DNA of 64,000 nucleotides from Telluria aromaticivorans (GCF_013003915.1 NZ_JABAIV010000012.1:1-64000); one strand, 5' to 3'; counted from the stretch's first letter, positions 16,300 through 26,511 are shown. The notes: a model not told the origin generated them from the sequence alone. Numbers and translations: made by a program.

Positions 16300-18156
16300 A
16301 TGCGACGCACCCCCGCCAGTTCTGTCCCCCTTCCGCTTGAAACGAAAGGCGTGCCCCGCAACGACTGGGCCACGCTGCGCACGCTCTTCCCCTACCTGTG
16401 GGTGTACAAGTGGCGCGTGATGGCCGCGCTCGGCGCGCTGATCGGCGCCAAGCTGGCCAACGTCGGCGTGCCGCTGGTGCTCAAGCAGCTGATCGACCAG
16501 CTCGCGATCGACCCTGCCAATCCGAAGGCGCTGCTGGTACTGCCGCTCGGCGCGCTCGTCGCCTACGGCCTGCTGCGGCTGTCGACCACGCTGTTCACCG
16601 AGCTGCGCGAATTTTTATTTGCGCGTGTAACGCAGCGTGCCGTGCGGACGATTGCACTGCAAGTGTTCCGCCACCTGCACGCGCTGTCGCTGCGCTTCCA
16701 CCTGAACCGCCAGACCGGCGGCATGACGCGCGATATCGAGCGCGGCACCCGCGGCGTGAATTCGCTCATTTCCTACTCGCTGTTCAACGTGCTGCCGACC
16801 CTGGTGGAGATCACCCTCGTGCTGGGCTACCTGGTGCTGAACTACGACATCTGGTTCACCATCATCACGGCCGTGGCGCTGGTCAGCTATATCGCGTTTA
16901 CGGTCATCGTGACCGAATGGCGCACCCATTTCCGCCGCACGATGAACGACCTCGATTCGAAAGCCAACACCAAGGCCATCGATTCGCTGATCAATTACGA
17001 GACGGTGAAATACTTCGGCAACGAAGACTACGAAGCCAAACGCTACGACCAGGGCCTGCAGAGCTACGAGAACGCGGCGGTACGCTCGCAGACCTCGCTG
17101 TCGGTGCTGAACACCGGCCAGTCGCTCATCATCGCCACCGCCGTGACCTTGATCCTGTGGCGTGCGACCGAAGGCGTGATCGCAGGGACGATGACCTTGG
17201 GCGACCTGGTGCTGGTCAACTCATTCATGATCCAGCTGTACATCCCGCTGAACTTCCTCGGCGTGATCTACCGCGAGATCAAGCAGAGCCTGGCCGACAT
17301 GGAGCGCCTGTTCTCGTTGCTCGACCAGAACCGCGAAGTGGCCGACAGCCCGGGTGCGCAGCCTTTGGCGACCGATGCCGTCAAGGGGGCCCGGGTCGAG
17401 TTCTCGCACGTGGAATTCAGCTACGAAGCCAAGCGCCAGATCCTGTTCGACGTCGACTTTACCATCCCCGCCGGCACCACGACCGCCGTGGTGGGCCACA
17501 GCGGCTCGGGCAAGTCGACCCTGTCACGCCTGCTGTTCCGCTTCTATGACGTGAATGGCGGCTCGATCCGCATCGACGGGCAAGACCTGCGCGCCATCAC
17601 GCAGGCCTCGCTGCGCGCCGCGATCGGCATCGTGCCGCAAGATACCGTGCTGTTCAACGACAGCATCGAATACAACATCGCCTACGGCAAGCCGGGCGCC
17701 TCGCACGAGGATATCGTGGCGGCGGCGCGCGCGGCATCGATCCACGACTTCATCGAAAGCCTGCCGGACGGGTACAAGACCATGGTGGGGGAGCGCGGCC
17801 TGAAGCTGTCGGGCGGCGAGAAGCAGCGCGTGGCGATTGCGCGCACGCTGCTCAAGAACCCGGCGATCCTGATTTTCGACGAGGCGACATCGGCGCTCGA
17901 TTCAAAGGCCGAGCAGGCGATCCAGGCGCAGCTCAAGGAGATTGCAAAAGACCGCACAACCCTGGTCATCGCGCACCGGTTGTCGACCATTGCGGACGCG
18001 CAGCAGATCATCGTGCTGGATCACGGGAAGATCGTCGAGCGAGGCACGCATGGCACGCTGCTTGCGGCGCGCGGGCTGTATGCGCAGATGTGGGAGCGGC
18101 AGCTGGCGCGGCCGGATGAGGAATTGGCGTCGCCGCCGTTGGAGCTTGCTAAATAG
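16300..18156 (+). CDS. Atm1/HMT1-type ABC exporter, fused permease and ATPase
   Basis: 618 residues from the ATG at 16300. The N-terminal transmembrane domain has about six helices (residues 35-320) with the Atm1-like loop NYETVKYFGNEDYEAKRYD. The ATPase domain has Walker A GHSGSGKST, Q-loop GIVPQDTVLFN, signature LSGGEKQRVAIAR, Walker B ILIFDEATSALD and H-loop IAHR. Half-transporters of this class dimerise in the inner membrane and export glutathione-linked compounds or metals. The substrate in this organism is unproven. Confidence 0.92.
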   Translation: MRRTPASSVPLPLETKGVPRNDWATLRTLFPYLWVYKWRVMAALGALIGAKLANVGVPLVLKQLIDQLAIDPANPKALLVLPLGALVAYGLLRLSTTLFTELREFLFARVTQRAVRTIALQVFRHLHALSLRFHLNRQTGGMTRDIERGTRGVNSLISYSLFNVLPTLVEITLVLGYLVLNYDIWFTIITAVALVSYIAFTVIVTEWRTHFRRTMNDLDSKANTKAIDSLINYETVKYFGNEDYEAKRYDQGLQSYENAAVRSQTSLSVLNTGQSLIIATAVTLILWRATEGVIAGTMTLGDLVLVNSFMIQLYIPLNFLGVIYREIKQSLADMERLFSLLDQNREVADSPGAQPLATDAVKGARVEFSHVEFSYEAKRQILFDVDFTIPAGTTTAVVGHSGSGKSTLSRLLFRFYDVNGGSIRIDGQDLRAITQASLRAAIGIVPQDTVLFNDSIEYNIAYGKPGASHEDIVAAARAASIHDFIESLPDGYKTMVGERGLKLSGGEKQRVAIARTLLKNPAILIFDEATSALDSKAEQAIQAQLKEIAKDRTTLVIAHRLSTIADAQQIIVLDHGKIVERGTHGTLLAARGLYAQMWERQLARPDEELASPPLELAK

Positions 18157-18180
18157 ACTGCAGTGATGCTTGAGCCGGTT

Positions 18181-18291
18181 GAACGCGTGGGCAAGGTAGT
18201 TCAGGCCAGTGGCCTGAACTACGAATTGCCCACCCTACGTGCAGCGGCGAATCGTAGGGTGGGCAGATTCTGCCCACGCGTTCAACCATCA
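18181..18291. repeat. intergenic repeat family B, copy 2, with a 27-bp perfect palindrome
   Basis: GCGTGGGC and TTGCCCACCCTACG bracket a perfect palindrome at 18196-18222, two 13-base arms (starting GTAGTTCAGGCCA) around a central G. A second half, CGTAGGGTGGGCAGATTC and TGCCCACGCGTTCAA (18252-18286), follows. It sits between the convergent ABC exporter and asparaginase genes and could act as a bidirectional terminator. Confidence 0.82.
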
Positions 18292-18313
18292 GCAGCTCAG
18301 ACGAGAAATACGT

Positions 18314-19393
18314 TCAATACGTAGAAAACATCCGCTGAATCTCCTTGGTGCTGCTCGTCTTCGTCAACGCCAGCATCAACAAAATCCGCGCCTTCTGCGG
18401 CGACAGGTTATCCCCCGCCACGAAATCGAGCTCGTCATCATTCGCCTCGCCATTGCGCGCCACGATGCCCTGGCCAACCCGGGCCGAACGCACGATGATC
18501 ACGCCCTTCTTGCGCGCAGCGGACAGCGCAGGACGTACCTTGGCCGGCAGGGAGCCGTTACCGACGCCCGCATGGACCAAGCCCCTGGCGCCTGACGCCA
18601 CCAGCGCGTCAATCGCCACTGGCCCGACGTTCGCATGCGCATAGGCGACTTCGACCTGCGGCAAGACGGACAGGTTCATCACGTCGAACTCGGTCTCGAC
18701 CGTGTGGCGGCGGGTTGCGGTGCGATAGAAATAGGGCTTGCCGCCCTGGATATAACCGAGCATGCCCAGTTCCGACGCCTTGAATGTGTCGGTTGTCGTC
18801 GTGTTCGACTTTGTGACATCGCGCGCCCCGTTGATCTGGTCGTTCATCGCCACCAGTACGCCGCGTCCGACAGCCTCTTGCGAGCCGGCCAGTTGCACCG
18901 CGTTGTACAGGTTGATCGGGCCATCGGCCGACAGCGCGGTCGATGGGCGCATCGAGCCCACCAGCACCACCGGCTTCTTGCTCTTGACGACCAGGTTCAG
19001 GAAATATGCAGTTTCTTCCAGCGTGTCGGTGCCGTGCGTGATGACGATGCCGTCGACGTTCGCCTGGCCGAGCAGCACGTTGATGCGCTTCGCCAGGGTC
19101 AGCCAGTGCTCGTTGCTCATGTTCTCGCTGGCGATCTGGAACACCTGCTCGCCGCTGACGTTGGCGACCCTGGTGATCTCCGGCACGGCCTGGATCAGCG
19201 CCTGCACGCCCACGGTGGCGGCGGTGTAGCCGACCGTCGTGGTGCTGGTCGCCCCCGTGCCGGCGATGGTGCCGCCGGTGGCGAGGATGGTCACGTTCGG
19301 CAGCTTGGCTTGTTGCGCCTGCACTGCGCCCGACAGCACGAACAGAAATGCGAACAGCGAAGCTGCCGCGTGCTTGGTCTTCTGGAATTGCAT
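18314..19393 (-). CDS. ansB: periplasmic type II L-asparaginase
   Basis: 359 residues with a Sec signal peptide ending VQA|Q near residue 26. The nucleophile Thr lies in ILATGGTIAGTG and the second catalytic block is ITHGTDTLEETAYFL, with MRPSTALSADGPINLYNAV after it. All are type II asparaginase signatures. It converts asparagine (perhaps glutamine) to aspartate (glutamate) and ammonia in the periplasm. Next to it lie a metal amidohydrolase and a dicarboxylate/acidic amino acid symporter on the same strand, which fits uptake of the aspartate produced. GGAGAG precedes the ATG. Confidence 0.95.
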   Translation of the reverse strand: MQFQKTKHAAASLFAFLFVLSGAVQAQQAKLPNVTILATGGTIAGTGATSTTTVGYTAATVGVQALIQAVPEITRVANVSGEQVFQIASENMSNEHWLTLAKRINVLLGQANVDGIVITHGTDTLEETAYFLNLVVKSKKPVVLVGSMRPSTALSADGPINLYNAVQLAGSQEAVGRGVLVAMNDQINGARDVTKSNTTTTDTFKASELGMLGYIQGGKPYFYRTATRRHTVETEFDVMNLSVLPQVEVAYAHANVGPVAIDALVASGARGLVHAGVGNGSLPAKVRPALSAARKKGVIIVRSARVGQGIVARNGEANDDELDFVAGDNLSPQKARILLMLALTKTSSTKEIQRMFSTY

Positions 19394-19421
19394 GGTCTCT
19401 CCTTACTATTGATCTTGCGCC

Positions 19422-20705
19422 TTACAGCTTCTTGTAGACGACGCCGTCCTTCATCACGAACTTGACCTGCTCGAGCAGCTTCACGTCGCGCAGCGGGTCG
19501 CCGTCGACGGCAATGATGTCGGCCGCGAAGCCGGCTTCGATCGCGCCCAGGCGCTTCGGCTGGTCGAGCAGCTCGGCAGCGTGCAGCGTCGCCGCGCGGA
19601 TCGATTCCAGCGGCGACATCCCGGCTTCCACCATGTAGCCGAACTCCTTGGCGTTCTCGCCGTGCGGGAACACGCCGGCGTCGGTGCCGAAGGCGATCTT
19701 CACGCCGGCCTTGTGCGCACGGGCGAAGGTGGCCTGCAGCTGCGGGCCGATGGCCGCGGCCTTCGGGCGCACCAGCGCCGAGTAGTAATCCGCGATCTTC
19801 GCCTTGTCGGCGACGTAGCGGCCGGCCGAGATGGTCGGCACGTACCAGTGGCCGGTCTTCTTGAACAGGGCGATGGTTTCGTCGTCCATCAAGGTGCCGT
19901 GCTCGATCGAATCGACGCCGGCGCGCAGCGCGCGCTTCATGCCTTCGGCGCCGTGGGCGTGGGCTGCAACACGGAAGCCGTAGTCCTTGGCGGTGCTGAC
20001 GATGGCCTTCAGTTCATCTTCGGTGTACTGCGAGTTCTGGCCATTGGCGGCCTGGCTCAGCACCCCGCCGGTGGCGGTGATCTTGATAAGGTCCGCGCCT
20101 TCCTTGTAGCGCGCGCGCACGGCCTGGCGGCCCTGTTCCGGGCTGTCGATCACACCGTGTTCCGGTCCTGGGGTGCCGATCTTCTCGCCCAGGAAGTGCG
20201 ACAGGTTGTTGGTCGGGTCGGCATGGCCGCCGGTGGTGGCGATCGACTTCCCGGCGGTGAACATGCGCGGGCCCGGAATCGAGCCGGCCGCGATCGCGCG
20301 CTTGAGCGCAACGTTCAGGCCATCCTGCGCGCCGAGGTCGCGCACCGTGGTGAAGCCGGCCATCAGCGTGCGCTCGGCGTACTTCACCGAGCGGTAGGCC
20401 AGGTCGGCCGGGTCGGCGGTGAGGCGGTCGCGATAGGAATCGATTGCCGGCATCGTCTCGCTGGTCAGGTGCACGTGCATGTCGATCAGGCCCGGCAGGC
20501 AGGACTGGCGCGACAGGTCGATATTCCCAGCCGCCTGGGCCATCGGACCGACCGACTTGATGACGCCGTTCTCGACCACGATGCTGACGCGCTCGCGCCA
20601 GGCGCCGCTCTTCACATCGAGCAGGCGGCCGCAGTCGACCGTCTGGGTCGCGGCCTGGGCTCCGCCCATGGCAAGTAGCAAACCTGCTGCATAAAGCTGT
20701 TTCAT
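19422..20705 (-). CDS. exported binuclear metal amidohydrolase (imidazolonepropionase / Xaa-Pro dipeptidase-like)
   Basis: 427 residues with a Sec signal peptide (cleavage near AQA|A, residue 19). The amidohydrolase-superfamily metal ligands are all visible: HVH in GLIDMHVHL, the carboxylated lysine in DLIKITATGG, two later histidines in VAAHAHGAEG and SIEHGTLMDD, and the Asp in FGTDAGVFPHG. Relatives hydrolyse acylated or prolyl dipeptides; the exact substrate is open. It lies between asparaginase and the DctA-type gene, but a terminator separates it from the latter. Confidence 0.85.
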   Translation of the reverse strand: MKQLYAAGLLLAMGGAQAATQTVDCGRLLDVKSGAWRERVSIVVENGVIKSVGPMAQAAGNIDLSRQSCLPGLIDMHVHLTSETMPAIDSYRDRLTADPADLAYRSVKYAERTLMAGFTTVRDLGAQDGLNVALKRAIAAGSIPGPRMFTAGKSIATTGGHADPTNNLSHFLGEKIGTPGPEHGVIDSPEQGRQAVRARYKEGADLIKITATGGVLSQAANGQNSQYTEDELKAIVSTAKDYGFRVAAHAHGAEGMKRALRAGVDSIEHGTLMDDETIALFKKTGHWYVPTISAGRYVADKAKIADYYSALVRPKAAAIGPQLQATFARAHKAGVKIAFGTDAGVFPHGENAKEFGYMVEAGMSPLESIRAATLHAAELLDQPKRLGAIEAGFAADIIAVDGDPLRDVKLLEQVKFVMKDGVVYKKL

Positions 20706-20734
20706 GTCTCGCTCCTGTTTAGTTTTATAGGTCT

Positions 20735-20768
20735 TTGTAAAAAAGGCCTTCCATCACTGGAAGGCCTT
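20735..20768 (-). terminator. intrinsic terminator of the dctA-like gene
   Basis: A perfect 11-bp stem, AAGGCCTTCCA (20743-20753) with TGGAAGGCCTT (20758-20768), closes a TCAC loop. Read on the minus strand it is followed by a T-run. Confidence 0.9.
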
Positions 20769-20799
20769 CGTCTTGCTTTGATCTTGCACGCTGCCGCGC

Positions 20800-22062
20800 T
20801 TAGCGCAGCGGCGCAACGGTAACGTCCTTGACCGGTTCTCCCAGCTCGCCTTCCCACTTGGCGACGACCGCGGTCGCAATGCCGTTGCCGATCACGTTGG
20901 TGGCCGAACGGGCCATGTCCAGGAAGTGGTCGATGCCCAGCAGGAGCAGCAGGCCGGCTTCCGGGATGTTGAACTGGGCCAGGGTGGCGGCGATGACGAC
21001 CAGCGAGGCGCGCGGCACGCCGGCCATGCCTTTCGAGGTCAGCATCAGCACCAGCATCATGGTCATCTGGGTCGCGAGGTCAAGCTCGATGCCGTAGGCC
21101 TGGGCGATGAACACCGCCGCGAAGGTGCAGTACATCATCGAGCCGTCGAGGTTGAACGAATAACCGATCGGCAGCACGAAGGCGGCCAGGCGGTTCTTGA
21201 CGCCGAAGCGCTCCAGGCCTTCCAGGGTTTTCGGGAAGGCGGCTTCCGACGAGGCGGTCGAGAAAGCCAGCAGGGTCGGTTCGCGCAGCTCGGCGACCAG
21301 GCGCAGCACGCGCGGGCCGAGGAAGGCCATGCCGATCAGGATCAGCACCACCCACAGCAGCACGATACCGAGGTAGAACTCGGCCATGAAGATGCCGTAG
21401 GTCGACAGCACGCCCAGGCCGCTCTTGGCGATGATGCCGGCAACCGCTGCAAACACCGCGATCGGCGCGAAGTTCATGACGTAGCCGGTGACCTTCAGCA
21501 TGATGTGGGCGACGCCGTCGACCGCGTCGATCAGCGGCGTGGCGCGTGCACCCACCGCTGCGGCGGCGGTGCCGAAGAAGAGCGAGAACACGACGATCTG
21601 CAGGATCTCGTTCTTGGCCATGCCGTCCACGATCGACGACGGCACCAGGTGGGTGATGAATTCCTTCAGCGTCAGGCTGCTGGTGACGATGCCCGACGAG
21701 GTGCCGACCGGCGGCAGGGCGCCCGACAGCGCCATTGCGTCGCCCGGACGGAACAGGTTCACCAGGATCAGGCCCAGCGACAGCGAGATGACCGATGCGA
21801 TCACGAACCAGCCCAGCGCCTTGACGCCAATGCGGCCGACTTCCTTGGCATCGCCCATCTTGGCGATACCGACCACCAGGGTCGCGAAGACCAGCGGCGC
21901 GATGATCATCTTGATCAGGCGGAGGAACAGCGTCGTTACCAGCGACATCGCATCGGCGAAGCCGGCTGGATTGGCGAGATTGGCGTTGGCGAAGTAACCG
22001 ACGACGATTCCAAGTGCGAGGCCGATCAGGATATAGACGGTCAGGCGATTTCGATTATTCAT
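20800..22062 (-). CDS. dctA: DctA/GltP-type dicarboxylate or acidic amino acid:cation symporter
   Basis: 420 residues, inner-membrane DAACS family. The hairpin serine-rich motif AFSTASSEAAFPKTLE, the substrate and cation site GYSFNLDGSMMY, and GIDHFLDMARSATNVIGN are diagnostic. Helical pattern and length match DctA. It takes up C4-dicarboxylates, and in related members aspartate or glutamate. Position beside a periplasmic asparaginase favours aspartate as one substrate (inference). AGGAAG precedes the ATG. Confidence 0.92.
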   Translation of the reverse strand: MNNRNRLTVYILIGLALGIVVGYFANANLANPAGFADAMSLVTTLFLRLIKMIIAPLVFATLVVGIAKMGDAKEVGRIGVKALGWFVIASVISLSLGLILVNLFRPGDAMALSGALPPVGTSSGIVTSSLTLKEFITHLVPSSIVDGMAKNEILQIVVFSLFFGTAAAAVGARATPLIDAVDGVAHIMLKVTGYVMNFAPIAVFAAVAGIIAKSGLGVLSTYGIFMAEFYLGIVLLWVVLILIGMAFLGPRVLRLVAELREPTLLAFSTASSEAAFPKTLEGLERFGVKNRLAAFVLPIGYSFNLDGSMMYCTFAAVFIAQAYGIELDLATQMTMMLVLMLTSKGMAGVPRASLVVIAATLAQFNIPEAGLLLLLGIDHFLDMARSATNVIGNGIATAVVAKWEGELGEPVKDVTVAPLR

Positions 22063-22203
22063 AACTGCTTCCTGTGGACCTGTGCAAAACCGGCGGCAAC
22101 GAGATGGCGCTGTCGCTGGTGGATTTATTGGGGCAATACGCTGGCTTCAGGGAGGAAAACAGCCAGATCGTTCTGTAGAATATGGCAAGTTCCGAAGTAT
22201 CCT

Positions 22204-22219
22204 TGGCACTGGAAATGCT
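22204..22219 (+). promoter_or_regulatory. candidate sigma-54 promoter upstream of the GltL-like ATPase
   Basis: TGGCACTGGAAATGCT keeps the invariant GG and GC of the -24/-12 consensus (TGGCACG-N4-TTGCW) at the correct spacing, with two mismatches at less conserved positions. The predicted transcription start is near 22230, about 85 bases before the start codon. Acidic amino acid transport genes are often RpoN-dependent in relatives. Confidence 0.5.
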
Positions 22220-22314
22220 GTCAAGCATGCTTACATAACAAGCAAGGGCGCAAGCAACAGCGGGCGCGGGCTTGCAAGACCGGCCTTGCAAAAAGGCGCA
22301 AACATGGGCACCGG

Positions 22315-23040
<726 letters not shown>

Positions 23041-23127
23041 ACAAGCTGCCTGCGAGATCGGGTGGCCGGCGCGCTGTCCGGGCGGCGCTGCGGGTAAAAT
23101 GTCGGCATCCGAAAATCGAGAGCTGCC

Positions 23128-24177
23128 ATGTCCCCCATCGACACCCCCGACACCATCACCATCGCCCGCCCGGACGACTGGCACCTGCACCTGCGCGACG
23201 GCGCAGCGCTGGCCGACGTCTTGCCGCACACTGCGCGCCAGTTCGCACGCGCGATTGTGATGCCGAACCTCAAACCCCCGGTCACCACTACCGCCGCCGC
23301 CAGCGCCTACCGCGAGCGCATCCTGGCCGCCCTTCCGCAGGGCATGAGCTTCGAGCCGTTGATGACGCTTTATCTCACCAACAACACCGATCCGGACGAG
23401 ATCCGCCGCGCGCAGGACAGTGGCTTCATCCACGCGGTCAAGCTCTACCCGGCCGGCGCCACCACCAATTCCGATGGCGGCGTGACCGACCTGCGCAACT
23501 GCTACAAGGTGCTGGAAGTCATGCAGGAAGTCGGCATGCCGCTGCTGGTGCATGGCGAAGTGACCGACCACGACATCGACCTGTTCGACCGCGAAGCCGT
23601 GTTCATCGAGCGCGTGATGCGCCCGCTGCGCCGCGACATGCCGGTGCTGAAAGTCGTGTTCGAGCACATCACCACCAAGGAAGCGGCCCAGTACGTGGCC
23701 GAGGCCGAAGGCCCGATCGCGGCGACCATCACCGCCCACCACCTGCTCTACAACCGCAACGAGATCTTCAAGGGCGGCATCCGCCCGCACTACTACTGCC
23801 TGCCGGTGCTCAAGCGCGAAGAACACCGCCTGGCGCTGGTCACCGCCGCCACCAGCGGCGATGAGCGCTTCTTCCTGGGCACCGATTCGGCGCCGCACGC
23901 AGTGCACACCAAGTACGCAGCCTGCGGCTGCGCCGGCTGCTACACCGCGCTGCACGCGATGGAGATGTACACCGAAGCCTTCGCCCAGGCCGGTGCGCTC
24001 GACAAGCTCGAAGCCTTCGCCAGCCTGAACGGCCCAGGCTTCTACGGCCTGCCGGTCAACGAAGGCAAGCTCACGCTAAGACGCGAATCCTGGACCCTGC
24101 CCGAGACCCTGCCGTTCGGCGAGCACCAGCTGGTGCCGCTCAATGCCGGCGAAACCATCAACTGGAAGATGGTGTAA
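23128..24177 (+). CDS. pyrC: dihydroorotase, class II
   Basis: 349 residues, third step of de novo pyrimidine synthesis: reversible cyclisation of carbamoyl aspartate to dihydroorotate. Zinc ligands appear in DDWHLHLRDG, the carboxylated lysine in HAVKLYPAGATTNSDGG, and further histidines in LLVHGEVTD and TAHHLLYNRN. The catalytic Asp lies in LGTDSAPH. Length and motifs match E. coli PyrC. A TAAAAT box at 23095-23100 may be the -10 element. DUF3025 follows eight bases after the stop. Confidence 0.96.
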   Translation: MSPIDTPDTITIARPDDWHLHLRDGAALADVLPHTARQFARAIVMPNLKPPVTTTAAASAYRERILAALPQGMSFEPLMTLYLTNNTDPDEIRRAQDSGFIHAVKLYPAGATTNSDGGVTDLRNCYKVLEVMQEVGMPLLVHGEVTDHDIDLFDREAVFIERVMRPLRRDMPVLKVVFEHITTKEAAQYVAEAEGPIAATITAHHLLYNRNEIFKGGIRPHYYCLPVLKREEHRLALVTAATSGDERFFLGTDSAPHAVHTKYAACGCAGCYTALHAMEMYTEAFAQAGALDKLEAFASLNGPGFYGLPVNEGKLTLRRESWTLPETLPFGEHQLVPLNAGETINWKMV

Positions 24178-24184
24178 GCCGCAA

Positions 24185-24976
24185 ATGCTGTCGCAGATCG
24201 ACTGGTCGCACCCGTGGTACGACTCGGTGCGGCCGGCGTTTGCGCGGCTGGCGCTGACGGATAACGCGTTCATCGAGGCCTTCAACTGCAATGCGGCGGC
24301 GCTCGGCCTGCGCAACGATAGCGGGCTGCCGCTGCGCTTCGTGCCCCAGGGCGCGCTGCCGGAAGGGACCGCCTACGAGGAATTCATCGGCGCCACCGGC
24401 CAGGTCCCCACGCGGGACAACCTGCACGATTTCTTCAACGGGCTGGTATGGCAGACCTTCCCGCTCATCAAGCGCCAGCTCAATGCCCTGCAGGCGGCCC
24501 AGATCGCCCAGGCCGGCGTCGGTAAATCGCGTGGCCCGGCGCGCGACGCGGCCACCATCTTCGACGAGAACGCCGCGCTGATGGTCGTCCGCGCAGGCAG
24601 CGCCGGACGCGCGCTGGTGGACGAGCTGCGTGCCCACTGCTGGCTCGCCGCCCTGTTCGAAAAGCGCGCCCTGTTCGGGCCCGATGCGCAGGTCTGGCTG
24701 TTCGGCCACGCGTTGATGGAAAAGCTGGTGGCGCCGCGCAAGGCGATCACTGCGCATACGCGTGTCATCTTCGTCGGCGATGATTATTTCGCGCTCGGCC
24801 ATGACGACCAGCGCGCCTGGCTCGATGCCCACGTGGCTGCCCAACTGGCCGGCGAAGGCCTGAGCACCTCGGGCTTCACGCCGCTGCCGGTGCTCGGCGT
24901 GCCGGGCTGGTGGCCCGGGCAGGACCAGGACTTTTATCTCGACACCACCGTCTTCCGCCCGAAGCGGACAAGTTAA
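24185..24976 (+). CDS. DUF3025 family protein
   Basis: 263 residues from the ATG at 24185. The conserved start SQIDWSHPWYDSVRP, NLHDFFNGLVWQTFPLIKRQLNALQ and the C-terminal LPVLGVPGWWPGQDQDFYLDTTVFRP identify the DUF3025 family, common in Beta- and Gammaproteobacteria and of unknown role. It is a soluble cytoplasmic protein without a signal peptide. It follows pyrC by eight bases and precedes an oxidoreductase, so the three probably form one transcript. Confidence 0.85.
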   Translation: MLSQIDWSHPWYDSVRPAFARLALTDNAFIEAFNCNAAALGLRNDSGLPLRFVPQGALPEGTAYEEFIGATGQVPTRDNLHDFFNGLVWQTFPLIKRQLNALQAAQIAQAGVGKSRGPARDAATIFDENAALMVVRAGSAGRALVDELRAHCWLAALFEKRALFGPDAQVWLFGHALMEKLVAPRKAITAHTRVIFVGDDYFALGHDDQRAWLDAHVAAQLAGEGLSTSGFTPLPVLGVPGWWPGQDQDFYLDTTVFRPKRTS

Positions 24977-24989
24977 CAAGGAACATCCA

Positions 24990-25982
24990 ATGGTCAACGC
25001 AGTACGCTGGGGTATCCTCGGCACCGGCAAGATCGCCCGTGCCTTCGCCACTGCGCTGAAGGACGTACCGGGCGCCGTGCTGGCGGCTGTCGCCTCGCGC
25101 AGCCTCGACAAGGCGCAAGCCTTCTCCCATGAATTCGGCGGCGCCTCGGCGTTCGGCTCCTACCAGGAGCTGGCCAATGCCGATGGCGTCGACCTGGTGT
25201 ATGTCGCCACGCCGCACCCGCAGCATGCGGAAAACGCCTTGATGGTGCTGCGCGCCGGGAAGGGCGTGCTGGTCGAGAAGCCGTTCACGATGAACTTGCG
25301 CGAAGCCGAACAGGTGGTCACGCTGGCGCGCACGCGTCGCCTGTTCCTGATGGAGGCGATGTGGACGCGCTACCTGCCGGCCTTCGAGGAGGTGCAGCGC
25401 ATCATCGCATCGGGCGAAATCGGTGAAGTCAGCCAGGTCGTCGCCGACTTCGGTTTCACCGCCAGCTTCGGCCCGGAGCACCGCGTCTTCAATCCGCAAC
25501 TCGGCGGCGGCGCGCTGCTCGACCTCGGCATCTATCCGCTGTCGATCGCGGCCGCGCTGCTCGGGCCCGTGGCCGTGGTCAAGGCGCAGGCCGTGATGGG
25601 CGCAACAGGCGTGGACGTGCAGACCGGCTTTACGCTCAGGCACGAAGGCGGCGGCATTTCGGTCTGCAGCTGCTCGTTCCAGGCCCGTACACCCTGCGAG
25701 CTGACGGTGTCGGGCACGCGCGGCTACGTGCGCATGAACACGATGTTCCACCGCGCGCGCAGCGTGACCGTTACCCTGGAAGACGGCAGCACGCGCACGG
25801 TCGACACGCCGTATATCGGCAACGGCTATGTGCACGAAGTGATGGAAGCGCAGCGCTGTTTCCTGAACGGCCTCACCGAAAGCCCGGCCATGCGGCTCGA
25901 AGAAACGCTGGCGCTGATGGGCGTGATGGACGAGATCCGGCGCCAGGTCGGGCTGGCCTACAGCGCCGACCGCGGCGGGTAA
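24990..25982 (+). CDS. Gfo/Idh/MocA family NAD(P)-dependent oxidoreductase
   Basis: 330 residues. The N-terminal Rossmann fold has GILGTGKIARAFA. VLVEKPFTMNLREAE carries the EKP motif with the catalytic lysine. The C-terminal beta-sheet domain begins near GEIGEVSQVVADFGF, with DLGIYPLSIAAAL containing the active-site helix. Members act on sugars, inositols or dihydrodiols; relatives with this pattern include trans-1,2-dihydrobenzene-diol dehydrogenase-like proteins. The substrate is unknown. AAGGA precedes the ATG. Confidence 0.88.
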   Translation: MVNAVRWGILGTGKIARAFATALKDVPGAVLAAVASRSLDKAQAFSHEFGGASAFGSYQELANADGVDLVYVATPHPQHAENALMVLRAGKGVLVEKPFTMNLREAEQVVTLARTRRLFLMEAMWTRYLPAFEEVQRIIASGEIGEVSQVVADFGFTASFGPEHRVFNPQLGGGALLDLGIYPLSIAAALLGPVAVVKAQAVMGATGVDVQTGFTLRHEGGGISVCSCSFQARTPCELTVSGTRGYVRMNTMFHRARSVTVTLEDGSTRTVDTPYIGNGYVHEVMEAQRCFLNGLTESPAMRLEETLALMGVMDEIRRQVGLAYSADRGG

Positions 25983-26030
25983 TCTAGGCGCATGGCCACC
26001 ATGCCGGTCACCCAAGAGCCGCTCATCAAT

Positions 26031-26067
26031 CGTAGGGTGGGCGGGGTAATTTCGGGCAATGCCCTAA
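26031..26067. repeat. intergenic repeat family B, copy 3, truncated
   Basis: CGTAGGGTGGGCGGGGTAAT and TTCGGGCAATGCCC match the left part of copy 4 at 31769, but the right half is missing. It lies in the gap after the Gfo/Idh/MocA gene. Confidence 0.7.
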
Positions 26068-26174
26068 TGCCTGTCACTTAAGAGTCGCCGGCCGCTGGGC
26101 CCGGCGTCTGCATGTTGACATTGCAGCCGGGTGTGCGAATACTGGGCTCACGTTACTCATCCAGTGGAGCCCCC

Positions 26175-26510
26175 ATGCGCATTGTCTCTTCCCTCATCCT
26201 CGCTGCCGGCCTGCTGTCCGGCGCTGCCTGTGCCGCGCCTGTCCCCGCAGACAAGCAGTCCTATGTCGGCAACTGGCAGGGCAAGGACATGCAGCTGGCG
26301 CTGGCCAAGGACGGCAAGGTCAAGTACAAGCGCGACCAGCCGGGCAAGAAGCTCGATCTCAGTTTGGAACTGCAGGGCTTCAACGGCGACCATTTCGACG
26401 TCGGCTGGGGCATCGTGCGCTCCACCTTCATCGTCAGCAAGCCGCCGCACCGCGAAGGCAAGCAGTGGACGATGACCGTCGATGGCGTCGAATTGACCCG
26501 GGGAGAATGA
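26175..26510 (+). CDS. small exported protein of unknown function
   Basis: 111 residues from the ATG at 26175 with a Sec signal peptide (MRIVSSLILAAGLLSGAACAAP, cleavage near residue 20). The mature part has YVGNWQGKDMQLALAKDGKVKYKRD, a lipocalin/FABP-like strand pattern often seen in proteins that report or bind small ligands, but no named family is recognised. Its stop is followed after one base by the VOC gene, so they are probably co-transcribed. Confidence 0.7.
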   Translation: MRIVSSLILAAGLLSGAACAAPVPADKQSYVGNWQGKDMQLALAKDGKVKYKRDQPGKKLDLSLELQGFNGDHFDVGWGIVRSTFIVSKPPHREGKQWTMTVDGVELTRGE

Positions 26511-26511
26511 G

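Noticed and set aside
22083..22098. A sigma-54-like sequence upstream of the dctA-like gene on the minus strand
   Set aside because: The invariant GG of the -24 element is GC, and the implied start would leave almost no room for the ribosome-binding site.
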